26,002 nt of DNA, taken from NCBI GenBank assembly GCA_039105265.1, contig JAPFFF010000332.1:1-26002 (forward strand), written 5' to 3'. The number at the start of each line of letters is the position of its first letter. The first letter of the stretch is position 1. A program made the position numbers and the translations under genes. Below the pieces are notes generated by a model. That model searched no databases and had not been told where the DNA came from. It worked only from the letters and a program-made list of their open reading frames with translations. This DNA is from Tritrichomonas musculus. Its lineage: Eukaryota; Parabasalia; Tritrichomonadida; Tritrichomonadidae. Shown here in pieces: positions 1 through 13,140 of the stretch.

Positions 1-12
1 AATCTGATGATT

Positions 13-24
13 CAACTGCAGTTG
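13..24. other. 12-bp palindrome CAACTGCAGTTG (example site)
   Basis: Units with the tail gttgtcgttg carry a perfect 12-bp palindrome centred on the PstI site. Units with the standard gttctcgttg tail keep a 10-bp version, AACTGCAGTT. The site combines two inverted CANNTG E-box cores and two inverted copies of the animal and plant MYB core AACTG. It recurs roughly every 30 bp through both F1 arrays and is mostly lost in F2, where CAATTG and CAGCTG appear instead. The palindrome is seen directly; binding of any protein is inference. Confidence 0.6.
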
Positions 25-60
25 TCGTTGCATCTGATGATTCAACTGCAGTTCTTGTTG

Positions 61-80
61 CATCTTAATATTAAACGGCA
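61..80. repeat. Diverged variant unit L with A+T palindrome (example)
   Basis: The L unit has head catcttaata and middle ttaaacggca, several substitutions away from the usual catctgatga and ttcaactgca. It contains the perfect 10-bp palindrome TTAATATTAA (65-74 here) and an extra CpG, and loses the PstI site. I count 29 L units, all in the left array (61, 631, 1591, 3571 ... 16651). Each one is preceded by a unit whose tail is gttcttgttg, so the variant block runs across the unit border used here and is copied as one piece. Confidence 0.85.
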
Positions 81-300
81 GTTCTCGTTGCATTTGATGA
101 TTCAACTGCAGTTCTCGTTGAATCTGATGATTCAACTGCAGTTCTCGTTGAATCTGATGATTCAACTGCAGTTGTCGTTGCATCTGATGATTCAACTGCA
201 GTTCTCGTTGAATCTGATGATTCAACTGCAGTTCTCGTTGCATCTGATGATTCAACTGCAGTTCTCGTTGCATCTGATGATTCAACTGCAGTTGTCGTTG

Positions 301-690
301 CATCTGATGATTCAACTGCAGTTCTTGTTTCATCTTATTATTAAACTGCAGTTCTCGTTGAATCTTATTATTAAACTGCAGTTCTCGTTGAATCTGATGA
401 TTCAACTGCAGTTCTCGTTGAATCTGATGATTCAACTGCAGTTCTCGTTGCATCTGATGATTCAACTGCAGTTCTCGTTGCATCTGATGATTCAACTGCA
501 GTTGTCGTTGCATCTGATGATTCAACTGCAGTTCTCGTTGCATCTGATGATTCAACTGCAGTTCTCGTTGAATCTGATGATTCAACTGCAGTTCTCGTTG
601 CATCTGATGATTCAACTGCAGTTCTTGTTGCATCTTAATATTAAACGGCAGTTCTTGTTGCATCTGATGGTTCAACTGCAGTTCTCGTTG
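301..690. repeat. 390-bp marker module Y (first of eight copies)
   Basis: This is a distinctive 13-unit string. It begins with a gttcttgttt-tailed unit, continues with catcttatta and aatcttatta units, and ends with a catcttaata/ttaaacggca unit followed by a catctgatgg unit. The same order recurs at 1231-1650 (with one extra gttgtcgttg-tailed unit, 14 units), 4291-4680, 7111-7500, 10141-10530, 11821-12210, 13291-13680 and 16321-16710. Spacings between starts are 930, 3060, 2820, 3030, 1680, 1470 and 3030 bp. The module therefore marks a higher-order period near 3.0 kb, with local extra copies. Its units are more diverged than the rest and serve as a positional barcode; no function is implied. 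Confidence 0.9.
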
Positions 691-1440
691 CATCTGATGA
701 TTCAACTGCAGTTCTCGTTGCATCTGATGATTCAACTGCAGTTCTCGTTGCATCTGATGATTCAACTGCAGTTCTCGTTGCATCTGATGATTCAACTGCA
801 GTTCTCGTTGCATCTGATGATTCAACTGCAGTTCTCGTTGCATCTGATGATTCAACTGCAGTTCTCGTTGAATCTGATGATTCAACTGCAGTTCTCGTTG
901 CATCTGATGATTCAACTGCAGTTCTCGTTGCATCTGATGATTCAACTGCAGTTGTCGTTGCATCTGATGATTCAACTGCAGTTCTCGTTGCATCTGATGA
1001 TTCAACTGCAGTTCTCGTTGCATCTGATGATTCAACTGCAGTTCTCGTTGAATCTGATGATTCAACTGCAGTTCTCGTTGAATCTGATGATTCAACTGCA
1101 GTTGTCGTTGCATCTGATGATTCAACTGCAGTTCTCGTTGAATCTGATGATTCAACTGCAGTTCTCGTTGCATCTGATGATTCAACTGCAGTTCTCGTTG
1201 CATCTGATGATTCAACTGCAGTTGTCGTTGCATCTGATGATTCAACTGCAGTTCTTGTTTCATCTTATTATTAAACTGCAGTTCTCGTTGAATCTTATTA
1301 TTAAACTGCAGTTCTCGTTGAATCTGATGATTCAACTGCAGTTCTCGTTGAATCTGATGATTCAACTGCAGTTCTCGTTGCATCTGATGATTCAACTGCA
1401 GTTCTCGTTGCATCTGATGATTCAACTGCAGTTGTCGTTG

Positions 1441-4400
1441 CATCTGATGATTCAACTGCAGTTGTCGTTGCATCTGATGATTCAACTGCAGTTCTCGTTG
1501 CATCTGATGATTCAACTGCAGTTCTCGTTGAATCTGATGATTCAACTGCAGTTCTCGTTGCATCTGATGATTCAACTGCAGTTCTTGTTGCATCTTAATA
1601 TTAAACGGCAGTTCTTGTTGCATCTGATGGTTCAACTGCAGTTCTCGTTGCATCTGATGATTCAACTGCAGTTCTCGTTGCATCTGATGATTCAACTGCA
1701 GTTCTCGTTGCATCTGATGATTCAACTGCAGTTCTCGTTGCATCTGATGATTCAACTGCAGTTCTCGTTGCATCTGATGATTCAACTGCAGTTCTCGTTG
1801 CATCTGATGATTCAACTGCAGTTCTCGTTGAATCTGATGATTCAACTGCAGTTCTCGTTGCATCTGATGATTCAACTGCAGTTCTCGTTGCATCTGATGA
1901 TTCAACTGCAGTTGTCGTTGCATCTGATGATTCAACTGCAGTTCTCGTTGAATCTGATGATTCAACTGCAGTTCTCGTTGCATCTGATGATTCAACTGCA
2001 GTTCTCGTTGCATCTGATGATTCAACTGCAGTTGTCGTTGCATCTGATGATTCAACTGCAGTTCTCGTTGAATCTGATGGTTCAACTGCAGTTCTCGTTG
2101 AATCTGATGATTCAACTGCAGTTCTTATTTCATCTGATGATTCAACTGCAGTTCTCGTTGCATCTGATGATTCAACTGCAGTTCTCGTTGAATCTGATGA
2201 TTCAACTGCAGTTCTCGTTGCATCTGATGATTCAACTGCAGTTCTCGTTGCATCTGATGATTCAACTGCAGTTGTCGTTGCATCTGATGATTCAACTGCA
2301 GTTCTTGTTTCATCTTATTATTAAACTTCAGTTCTCGTTGAATCTGATGATTCAACTGCAGTTCTCGTTGCATCTGATGATTCAACTGCAGTTCTCGTTG
2401 CATCTGATGATTCAACTGCAGTTCTCGTTGCATCTGATGATTCAACTGCAGTTCTCGTTGAATCTGATGATTCAACTGCAGTTGTCGTTGCATCTGATGA
2501 TTCAACTGCAGTTCTCGTTGAATCTGATGATTCAACTGCAGTTCTTGTTTCATCTTATTATTAAACTGCAGTTCTCGTTGAATCTTATGATTAAACTGCA
2601 GTTCTTTTTGAATCTTATTATTAAACTACAGTTCTCGTTGCATCTGATGATTCAACTGCAGTTCTCGTTGCATCTGATGATTCAACTGCAGTTCTCGTTG
2701 CATCTGATGATTCAACTGCAGTTCTCGTTGCATCTGATGATTCAACTGCAGTTCTCGTTGCATCTGATGATTCAACTGCAGTTCTCGTTGCATCTGATGA
2801 TTCAACTGCAGTTCTCGTTGCATCTGATGATTCAACTGCAGTTCTCGTTGAATCTGATGATTCAACTGCAGTTCTCGTTGCATCTGATGATTCAACTGCA
2901 GTTCTCGTTGCATCTGATGATTCAACTGCAGTTGTCGTTGCATCTGATGATTCAACTGCAGTTCTCGTTGAATCTGATGATTCAACTGCAGTTCTCGTTG
3001 CATCTGATGATTCAACTGCAGTTCTCGTTGCATCTGATGATTCAACTGCAGTTGTCGTTGCATCTGATGATTCAACTGCAGTTCTCGTTGAATCTGATGG
3101 TTCAACTGCAGTTCTCGTTGAATCTGATGATTCAACTGCAGTTCTTATTTCATCTGATGATTCAACTGCAGTTCTCGTTGCATCTGATGATTCAACTGCA
3201 GTTCTCGTTGAATCTGATGATTCAACTGCAGTTGTCGTTGCATCTGATGATTCAACTGCAGTTCTCGTTGCATCTGATGATTCAACTGCAGTTGTCGTTG
3301 CATCTGATGATTCAACTGCAGTTCTCGTTGCATCTGATGATTCAACTGCAGTTCTCGTTGCATCTGATGATTCAACTGCAGTTCTCGTTGAATCTGATGA
3401 TTCAACTGCAGTTCTCGTTGCATCTGATGATTCAACTGCAGTTCTCGTTGCATCTGATGATTCAACTGCAGTTCTCGTTGCATCTGATGATTCAACTGCA
3501 GTTCTCGTTGAATCTGATGATTCAACTGCAGTTGTCGTTGCATCTGATGATTCAACTGCAGTTCTTGTTGCATCTTAATATTAAACGGCAGTTCTCGTTG
3601 CATCTGATGATTCAACTGCAGTTCTCGTTGCATCTGATGATTCAACTGCAGTTCTCGTTGCATCTGATGATTCAACTGCAGTTCTCGTTGCATCTGATGA
3701 TTCAACTGCAGTTCTCGTTGAATCTGATGATTCAACTGCAGTTCTCGTTGCATCTGATGATTCAACTGCAGTTCTCGTTGCATCTGATGATTCAACTGCA
3801 GTTCTCGTTGCATCTGATGATTCAACTGCAGTTCTCGTTGAATCTGATGATTCAACTGCAGTTGTCGTTGCATCTGATGATTCAACTGCAGTTCTTGTTG
3901 CATCTTAATATTAAACGGCAGTTCTCGTTGCATTTGATGATTCAACTGCAATTCTCGTTGAATCTGATGATTCAACTGCAGTTCTCGTTGAATCTGATGA
4001 TTCAACTGCAGTTGTCGTTGCATCTGATGATTCAACTGCAGTTCTTGTTGCATCTTAATATTAAACGGCAGTTCTCGTTGCATTTGATGATTCAACTGCA
4101 GTTCTCGTTGAATCTGATGATTCAACTGCAGTTCTCGTTGAATCTGATGATTCAACTGCAGTTGTCGTTGCATCTGATGATTCAACTGCAGTTCTCGTTG
4201 AATCTGATGATTCAACTGCAGTTCTCGTTGCATCTGATGATTCAACTGCAGTTCTCGTTGCATCTGATGATTCAACTGCAGTTGTCGTTGCATCTGATGA
4301 TTCAACTGCAGTTCTTGTTTCATCTTATTATTAAACTGCAGTTCTCGTTGAATCTTATTATTAAACTGCAGTTCTCGTTGAATCTGATGATTCAACTGCA

Positions 4401-4770
4401 GTTCTCGTTGAATCTGATGATTCAACTGCAGTTCTCGTTGCATCTGATGATTCAACTGCAGTTCTCGTTGCATCTGATGATTCAACTGCAGTTGTCGTTG
4501 CATCTGATGATTCAACTGCAGTTCTCGTTGCATCTGATGATTCAACTGCAGTTCTCGTTGAATCTGATGATTCAACTGCAGTTCTCGTTGCATCTGATGA
4601 TTCAACTGCAGTTCTTGTTGCATCTTAATATTAAACGGCAGTTCTTGTTGCATCTGATGGTTCAACTGCAGTTCTCGTTGCATCTGATGATTCAACTGCA
4701 GTTCTCGTTGCATCTGATGATTCAACTGCAGTTCTCGTTGCATCTGATGATTCAACTGCAGTTCTCGTTG
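1441..4770. repeat. Segmental duplication, copy 1 (3.33 kb)
   Basis: The order of variant units over this 111-unit stretch matches 7291-10620 at a constant offset of 5850 bp. By eye the only differences are single bases in the units at 3271 versus 9121 (gttgtcgttg against gttctcgttg) and 3721 versus 9571 (aat against cat). Beyond both ends the order of variants diverges. Such near identity over 3.3 kb implies recent copying. Confidence 0.88.
2101..3120. repeat. 1020-bp module X (first of three full copies)
   Basis: This 34-unit module runs from one gttcttattt-tailed unit to the next. It holds rare variants seen together only here: a middle ttaaacttca (2311 unit), head aatcttatga with tail gttctttttg (2581 unit), and middle ttaaactaca (2611 unit). 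Full copies lie at 7951-8970 and 14131-15150. A copy cut short by the approach to F2 lies at 17161-17820, and a left fragment of 11 units at 12661-12990. Comparing the first two copies unit by unit I found no difference. The module is absent from the right F1 array. Confidence 0.9.
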
Positions 4771-5700
4771 CATCTGATGATTCAACTGCAGTTCTTGTTG
4801 CATCTTAATATTAAACGGCAGTTCTCGTTGCATCTGATGATTCAACTGCAGTTCTCGTTGCATCTGATGATTCAACTGCAGTTCTCGTTGCATCTGATGA
4901 TTCAACTGCAGTTCTTGTTGCATCTTAATATTAAACGGCAGTTCTTGTTGCATCTGATGGTTCAACTGCAGTTCTCGTTGCATCTGATGATTCAACTGCA
5001 GTTCTCGTTGCATCTGATGATTCAACTGCAGTTCTCGTTGCATCTGATGATTCAACTGCAGTTCTCGTTGCATCTGATGATTCAACTGCAGTTCTCGTTG
5101 CATCTGATGATTCAACTGCAGTTCTCGTTGCATCTGATGATTCAACTGCAGTTCTCGTTGAATCTGATGATTCAACTGCAGTTGTCGTTGCATCTGATGA
5201 TTCAACTGCAGTTGTCGTTGCATCTGATGATTCAACTGCAGTTCTCGTTGCATCTGATGATTCAACTGCAGTTCTCGTTGAATCTGATGATTCAACTGCA
5301 GTTGTCGTTGCATCTGATGATTCAACTGCAGTTCTTGTTGCATCTTAATATTAAACGGCAGTTCTCGTTGCATCTGATGATTCAACTGCAGTTCTCGTTG
5401 CATCTGATGATTCAACTGCAGTTCTCGTTGCATCTGATGATTCAACTGCAGTTCTTGTTGCATCTTAATATTAAACGGCAGTTCTTGTTGCATCTGATGG
5501 TTCAACTGCAGTTCTCGTTGCATCTGATGATTCAACTGCAGTTCTCGTTGCATCTGATGATTCAACTGCAGTTCTCGTTGCATCTGATGATTCAACTGCA
5601 GTTCTCGTTGCATCTGATGATTCAACTGCAGTTCTCGTTGCATCTGATGATTCAACTGCAGTTCTCGTTGCATCTGATGATTCAACTGCAGTTCTCGTTG
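4771..5700. repeat. Tandem 540-bp duplication (390 bp matched)
   Basis: The units at 4771-5160 recur in the same order at 5311-5700, 18 units (540 bp) downstream. Each begins with a gttcttgttg-tailed unit and the catcttaata/ttaaacggca unit, and each contains a second such unit followed by catctgatgg. Downstream of both, runs of six catctgatga units end with aatctgatga units that differ in the tail. Confidence 0.8.
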
Positions 5701-7290
5701 AATCTGATGATTCAACTGCAGTTCTCGTTGCATCTGATGATTCAACTGCAGTTCTCGTTGCATCTGATGATTCAACTGCAGTTGTCGTTGCATCTGATGA
5801 TTCAACTGCAGTTCTCGTTGAATCTGATGATTCAACTGCAGTTCTCGTTGCATCTGATGATTCAACTGCAGTTCTCGTTGCATCTGATGATTCAACTGCA
5901 GTTGTCGTTGCATCTGATGATTCAACTGCAGTTCTCGTTGAATCTGATGGTTCAACTGCAGTTCTCGTTGAATCTGATGATTCAACTGCAGTTCTTATTT
6001 CATCTGATGATTCAACTGCAGTTCTCGTTGCATCTGATGATTCAACTGCAGTTCTCGTTGAATCTGATGATTCAACTGCAGTTGTCGTTGCATCTGATGA
6101 TTCAACTGCAGTTCTCGTTGCATCTGATGATTCAACTGCAGTTCTCGTTGCATCTGATGATTCAACTGCAGTTCTCGTTGCATCTGATGATTCAACTGCA
6201 GTTCTCGTTGCATCTGATGATTCAACTGCAGTTCTCGTTGAATCTGATGATTCAACTGCAGTTCTCGTTGCATCTGATGATTCAACTGCAGTTCTCGTTG
6301 CATCTGATGATTCAACTGCAGTTCTCGTTGCATCTGATGATTCAACTGCAGTTCTCGTTGAATCTGATGATTCAACTGCAGTTGTCGTTGCATCTGATGA
6401 TTCAACTGCAGTTCTTGTTGCATCTTAATATTAAACGGCAGTTCTCGTTGCATCTGATGATTCAACTGCAGTTCTCGTTGCATCTGATGATTCAACTGCA
6501 GTTCTCGTTGCATCTGATGATTCAACTGCAGTTCTCGTTGCATCTGATGATTCAACTGCAGTTCTCGTTGAATCTGATGATTCAACTGCAGTTCTCGTTG
6601 CATCTGATGATTCAACTGCAGTTCTCGTTGCATCTGATGATTCAACTGCAGTTCTCGTTGCATCTGATGATTCAACTGCAGTTCTCGTTGAATCTGATGA
6701 TTCAACTGCAGTTGTCGTTGCATCTGATGATTCAACTGCAGTTCTTGTTGCATCTTAATATTAAACGGCAGTTCTCGTTGCATTTGATGATTCAACTGCA
6801 GTTCTCGTTGAATCTGATGATTCAACTGCAGTTCTCGTTGAATCTGATGATTCAACTGCAGTTGTCGTTGCATCTGATGATTCAACTGCAGTTCTTGTTG
6901 CATCTTAATATTAAACGGCAGTTCTCGTTGCATTTGATGATTCAACTGCAGTTCTCGTTGAATCTGATGATTCAACTGCAGTTGTCGTTGCATCTGATGA
7001 TTCAACTGCAGTTCTCGTTGAATCTGATGATTCAACTGCAGTTCTCGTTGCATCTGATGATTCAACTGCAGTTCTCGTTGCATCTGATGATTCAACTGCA
7101 GTTGTCGTTGCATCTGATGATTCAACTGCAGTTCTTGTTTCATCTTATTATTAAACTGCAGTTCTCGTTGAATCTTATTATTAAACTGCAGTTCTCGTTG
7201 AATCTGATGATTCAACTGCAGTTCTCGTTGAATCTGATGATTCAACTGCAGTTCTCGTTGCATCTGATGATTCAACTGCAGTTCTCGTTG

Positions 7291-10200
7291 CATCTGATGA
7301 TTCAACTGCAGTTGTCGTTGCATCTGATGATTCAACTGCAGTTCTCGTTGCATCTGATGATTCAACTGCAGTTCTCGTTGAATCTGATGATTCAACTGCA
7401 GTTCTCGTTGCATCTGATGATTCAACTGCAGTTCTTGTTGCATCTTAATATTAAACGGCAGTTCTTGTTGCATCTGATGGTTCAACTGCAGTTCTCGTTG
7501 CATCTGATGATTCAACTGCAGTTCTCGTTGCATCTGATGATTCAACTGCAGTTCTCGTTGCATCTGATGATTCAACTGCAGTTCTCGTTGCATCTGATGA
7601 TTCAACTGCAGTTCTCGTTGCATCTGATGATTCAACTGCAGTTCTCGTTGCATCTGATGATTCAACTGCAGTTCTCGTTGAATCTGATGATTCAACTGCA
7701 GTTCTCGTTGCATCTGATGATTCAACTGCAGTTCTCGTTGCATCTGATGATTCAACTGCAGTTGTCGTTGCATCTGATGATTCAACTGCAGTTCTCGTTG
7801 AATCTGATGATTCAACTGCAGTTCTCGTTGCATCTGATGATTCAACTGCAGTTCTCGTTGCATCTGATGATTCAACTGCAGTTGTCGTTGCATCTGATGA
7901 TTCAACTGCAGTTCTCGTTGAATCTGATGGTTCAACTGCAGTTCTCGTTGAATCTGATGATTCAACTGCAGTTCTTATTTCATCTGATGATTCAACTGCA
8001 GTTCTCGTTGCATCTGATGATTCAACTGCAGTTCTCGTTGAATCTGATGATTCAACTGCAGTTCTCGTTGCATCTGATGATTCAACTGCAGTTCTCGTTG
8101 CATCTGATGATTCAACTGCAGTTGTCGTTGCATCTGATGATTCAACTGCAGTTCTTGTTTCATCTTATTATTAAACTTCAGTTCTCGTTGAATCTGATGA
8201 TTCAACTGCAGTTCTCGTTGCATCTGATGATTCAACTGCAGTTCTCGTTGCATCTGATGATTCAACTGCAGTTCTCGTTGCATCTGATGATTCAACTGCA
8301 GTTCTCGTTGAATCTGATGATTCAACTGCAGTTGTCGTTGCATCTGATGATTCAACTGCAGTTCTCGTTGAATCTGATGATTCAACTGCAGTTCTTGTTT
8401 CATCTTATTATTAAACTGCAGTTCTCGTTGAATCTTATGATTAAACTGCAGTTCTTTTTGAATCTTATTATTAAACTACAGTTCTCGTTGCATCTGATGA
8501 TTCAACTGCAGTTCTCGTTGCATCTGATGATTCAACTGCAGTTCTCGTTGCATCTGATGATTCAACTGCAGTTCTCGTTGCATCTGATGATTCAACTGCA
8601 GTTCTCGTTGCATCTGATGATTCAACTGCAGTTCTCGTTGCATCTGATGATTCAACTGCAGTTCTCGTTGCATCTGATGATTCAACTGCAGTTCTCGTTG
8701 AATCTGATGATTCAACTGCAGTTCTCGTTGCATCTGATGATTCAACTGCAGTTCTCGTTGCATCTGATGATTCAACTGCAGTTGTCGTTGCATCTGATGA
8801 TTCAACTGCAGTTCTCGTTGAATCTGATGATTCAACTGCAGTTCTCGTTGCATCTGATGATTCAACTGCAGTTCTCGTTGCATCTGATGATTCAACTGCA
8901 GTTGTCGTTGCATCTGATGATTCAACTGCAGTTCTCGTTGAATCTGATGGTTCAACTGCAGTTCTCGTTGAATCTGATGATTCAACTGCAGTTCTTATTT
9001 CATCTGATGATTCAACTGCAGTTCTCGTTGCATCTGATGATTCAACTGCAGTTCTCGTTGAATCTGATGATTCAACTGCAGTTGTCGTTGCATCTGATGA
9101 TTCAACTGCAGTTCTCGTTGCATCTGATGATTCAACTGCAGTTCTCGTTGCATCTGATGATTCAACTGCAGTTCTCGTTGCATCTGATGATTCAACTGCA
9201 GTTCTCGTTGCATCTGATGATTCAACTGCAGTTCTCGTTGAATCTGATGATTCAACTGCAGTTCTCGTTGCATCTGATGATTCAACTGCAGTTCTCGTTG
9301 CATCTGATGATTCAACTGCAGTTCTCGTTGCATCTGATGATTCAACTGCAGTTCTCGTTGAATCTGATGATTCAACTGCAGTTGTCGTTGCATCTGATGA
9401 TTCAACTGCAGTTCTTGTTGCATCTTAATATTAAACGGCAGTTCTCGTTGCATCTGATGATTCAACTGCAGTTCTCGTTGCATCTGATGATTCAACTGCA
9501 GTTCTCGTTGCATCTGATGATTCAACTGCAGTTCTCGTTGCATCTGATGATTCAACTGCAGTTCTCGTTGCATCTGATGATTCAACTGCAGTTCTCGTTG
9601 CATCTGATGATTCAACTGCAGTTCTCGTTGCATCTGATGATTCAACTGCAGTTCTCGTTGCATCTGATGATTCAACTGCAGTTCTCGTTGAATCTGATGA
9701 TTCAACTGCAGTTGTCGTTGCATCTGATGATTCAACTGCAGTTCTTGTTGCATCTTAATATTAAACGGCAGTTCTCGTTGCATTTGATGATTCAACTGCA
9801 ATTCTCGTTGAATCTGATGATTCAACTGCAGTTCTCGTTGAATCTGATGATTCAACTGCAGTTGTCGTTGCATCTGATGATTCAACTGCAGTTCTTGTTG
9901 CATCTTAATATTAAACGGCAGTTCTCGTTGCATTTGATGATTCAACTGCAGTTCTCGTTGAATCTGATGATTCAACTGCAGTTCTCGTTGAATCTGATGA
10001 TTCAACTGCAGTTGTCGTTGCATCTGATGATTCAACTGCAGTTCTCGTTGAATCTGATGATTCAACTGCAGTTCTCGTTGCATCTGATGATTCAACTGCA
10101 GTTCTCGTTGCATCTGATGATTCAACTGCAGTTGTCGTTGCATCTGATGATTCAACTGCAGTTCTTGTTTCATCTTATTATTAAACTGCAGTTCTCGTTG

Positions 10201-10620
10201 AATCTTATTATTAAACTGCAGTTCTCGTTGAATCTGATGATTCAACTGCAGTTCTCGTTGAATCTGATGATTCAACTGCAGTTCTCGTTGCATCTGATGA
10301 TTCAACTGCAGTTCTCGTTGCATCTGATGATTCAACTGCAGTTGTCGTTGCATCTGATGATTCAACTGCAGTTCTCGTTGCATCTGATGATTCAACTGCA
10401 GTTCTCGTTGAATCTGATGATTCAACTGCAGTTCTCGTTGCATCTGATGATTCAACTGCAGTTCTTGTTGCATCTTAATATTAAACGGCAGTTCTTGTTG
10501 CATCTGATGGTTCAACTGCAGTTCTCGTTGCATCTGATGATTCAACTGCAGTTCTCGTTGCATCTGATGATTCAACTGCAGTTCTCGTTGCATCTGATGA
10601 TTCAACTGCAGTTCTCGTTG
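7291..10620. repeat. Segmental duplication, copy 2 (3.33 kb)
   Basis: This is the partner of 1441-4770 at offset 5850 bp. Most of it also belongs to a longer match, 6961-10710 against 13141-16890 at offset 6180 bp, so at least three relatives of this block lie in the left array. It contains one full module X (7951-8970) and one module Y (10141-10530). Confidence 0.88.
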
Positions 10621-12390
10621 CATCTGATGATTCAACTGCAGTTCTCGTTGCATCTGATGATTCAACTGCAGTTCTCGTTGCATCTGATGATTCAACTGCA
10701 GTTCTCGTTGCATCTGATGATTCAACTGCAGTTCTCGTTGAATCTGATGATTCAACTGCAGTTCTCGTTGCATCTGATGATTCAACTGCAGTTCTCGTTG
10801 CATCTGATGATTCAACTGCAGTTCTCGTTGCATCTGATGATTCAACTGCAGTTCTCGTTGCATCTGATGATTCAACTGCAGTTCTCGTTGCATCTGATGA
10901 TTCAACTGCAGTTCTCGTTGAATCTGATGATTCAACTGCAGTTCTCGTTGCATCTGATGATTCAACTGCAGTTCTCGTTGCATCTGATGATTCAACTGCA
11001 GTTCTCGTTGCATCTGATGATTCAACTGCAGTTCTCGTTGAATCTGATGATTCAACTGCAGTTGTCGTTGCATCTGATGATTCAACTGCAGTTCTTGTTG
11101 CATCTTAATATTAAACGGCAGTTCTCGTTGCATCTGATGATTCAACTGCAGTTCTCGTTGCATCTGATGATTCAACTGCAGTTCTCGTTGCATCTGATGA
11201 TTCAACTGCAGTTCTCGTTGCATCTGATGATTCAACTGCAGTTCTCGTTGCATCTGATGATTCAACTGCAGTTCTCGTTGCATCTGATGATTCAACTGCA
11301 GTTCTCGTTGCATCTGATGATTCAACTGCAGTTCTCGTTGCATCTGATGATTCAACTGCAGTTCTCGTTGAATCTGATGATTCAACTGCAGTTGTCGTTG
11401 CATCTGATGATTCAACTGCAGTTCTTGTTGCATCTTAATATTAAACGGCAGTTCTCGTTGCATTTGATGATTCAACTGCAATTCTCGTTGAATCTGATGA
11501 TTCAACTGCAGTTCTCGTTGAATCTGATGATTCAACTGCAGTTGTCGTTGCATCTGATGATTCAACTGCAGTTCTTGTTGCATCTTAATATTAAACGGCA
11601 GTTCTCGTTGCATTTGATGATTCAACTGCAGTTCTCGTTGAATCTGATGATTCAACTGCAGTTCTCGTTGAATCTGATGATTCAACTGCAGTTGTCGTTG
11701 CATCTGATGATTCAACTGCAGTTCTCGTTGAATCTGATGATTCAACTGCAGTTCTCGTTGCATCTGATGATTCAACTGCAGTTCTCGTTGCATCTGATGA
11801 TTCAACTGCAGTTGTCGTTGCATCTGATGATTCAACTGCAGTTCTTGTTTCATCTTATTATTAAACTGCAGTTCTCGTTGAATCTTATTATTAAACTGCA
11901 GTTCTCGTTGAATCTGATGATTCAACTGCAGTTCTCGTTGAATCTGATGATTCAACTGCAGTTCTCGTTGCATCTGATGATTCAACTGCAGTTCTCGTTG
12001 CATCTGATGATTCAACTGCAGTTGTCGTTGCATCTGATGATTCAACTGCAGTTCTCGTTGCATCTGATGATTCAACTGCAGTTCTCGTTGAATCTGATGA
12101 TTCAACTGCAGTTCTCGTTGCATCTGATGATTCAACTGCAGTTCTTGTTGCATCTTAATATTAAACGGCAGTTCTTGTTGCATCTGATGGTTCAACTGCA
12201 GTTCTCGTTGCATCTGATGATTCAACTGCAGTTCTCGTTGCATCTGATGATTCAACTGCAGTTCTCGTTGCATCTGATGATTCAACTGCAGTTCTCGTTG
12301 CATCTGATGATTCAACTGCAGTTCTCGTTGCATCTGATGATTCAACTGCAGTTCTCGTTGCATCTGATGATTCAACTGCAGTTCTCGTTG
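9001..12390. repeat. Tandem duplication of a 1680-bp block
   Basis: Positions of about 9001-10710 and 10681-12390 carry the same variant order at offset 1680 bp (56 units). Markers include the rare PstI-less unit (gca followed by attctcgttg) at 9781 and 11461, module Y at 10141 and 11821, and the catctgatgg unit at 10501 and 12181. One visible difference is the tail in the unit at 9061 versus 10741. The exact joint is ambiguous because both ends lie in runs of identical units. Its presence only here makes it a younger event than the 3-kb pattern, or a local one. Confidence 0.85.
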
Positions 12391-13140
12391 AATCTGATGA
12401 TTCAACTGCAGTTCTCGTTGCATCTGATGATTCAACTGCAGTTCTCGTTGCATCTGATGATTCAACTGCAGTTGTCGTTGCATCTGATGATTCAACTGCA
12501 GTTCTCGTTGAATCTGATGATTCAACTGCAGTTCTCGTTGCATCTGATGATTCAACTGCAGTTCTCGTTGCATCTGATGATTCAACTGCAGTTGTCGTTG
12601 CATCTGATGATTCAACTGCAGTTCTCGTTGAATCTGATGGTTCAACTGCAGTTCTCGTTGAATCTGATGATTCAACTGCAGTTCTTATTTCATCTGATGA
12701 TTCAACTGCAGTTCTCGTTGCATCTGATGATTCAACTGCAGTTCTCGTTGAATCTGATGATTCAACTGCAGTTCTCGTTGCATCTGATGATTCAACTGCA
12801 GTTCTCGTTGCATCTGATGATTCAACTGCAGTTGTCGTTGCATCTGATGATTCAACTGCAGTTCTTGTTTCATCTTATTATTAAACTTCAGTTCTCGTTG
12901 AATCTGATGATTCAACTGCAGTTCTCGTTGCATCTGATGATTCAACTGCAGTTCTCGTTGCATCTGATGATTCAACTGCAGTTCTCGTTGAATCTGATGA
13001 TTCAACTGCAGTTGTCGTTGCATCTGATGATTCAACTGCAGTTCTTGTTGCATCTTAATATTAAACGGCAGTTCTCGTTGCATTTGATGATTCAACTGCA
13101 GTTCTCGTTGAATCTGATGATTCAACTGCAGTTCTCGTTG

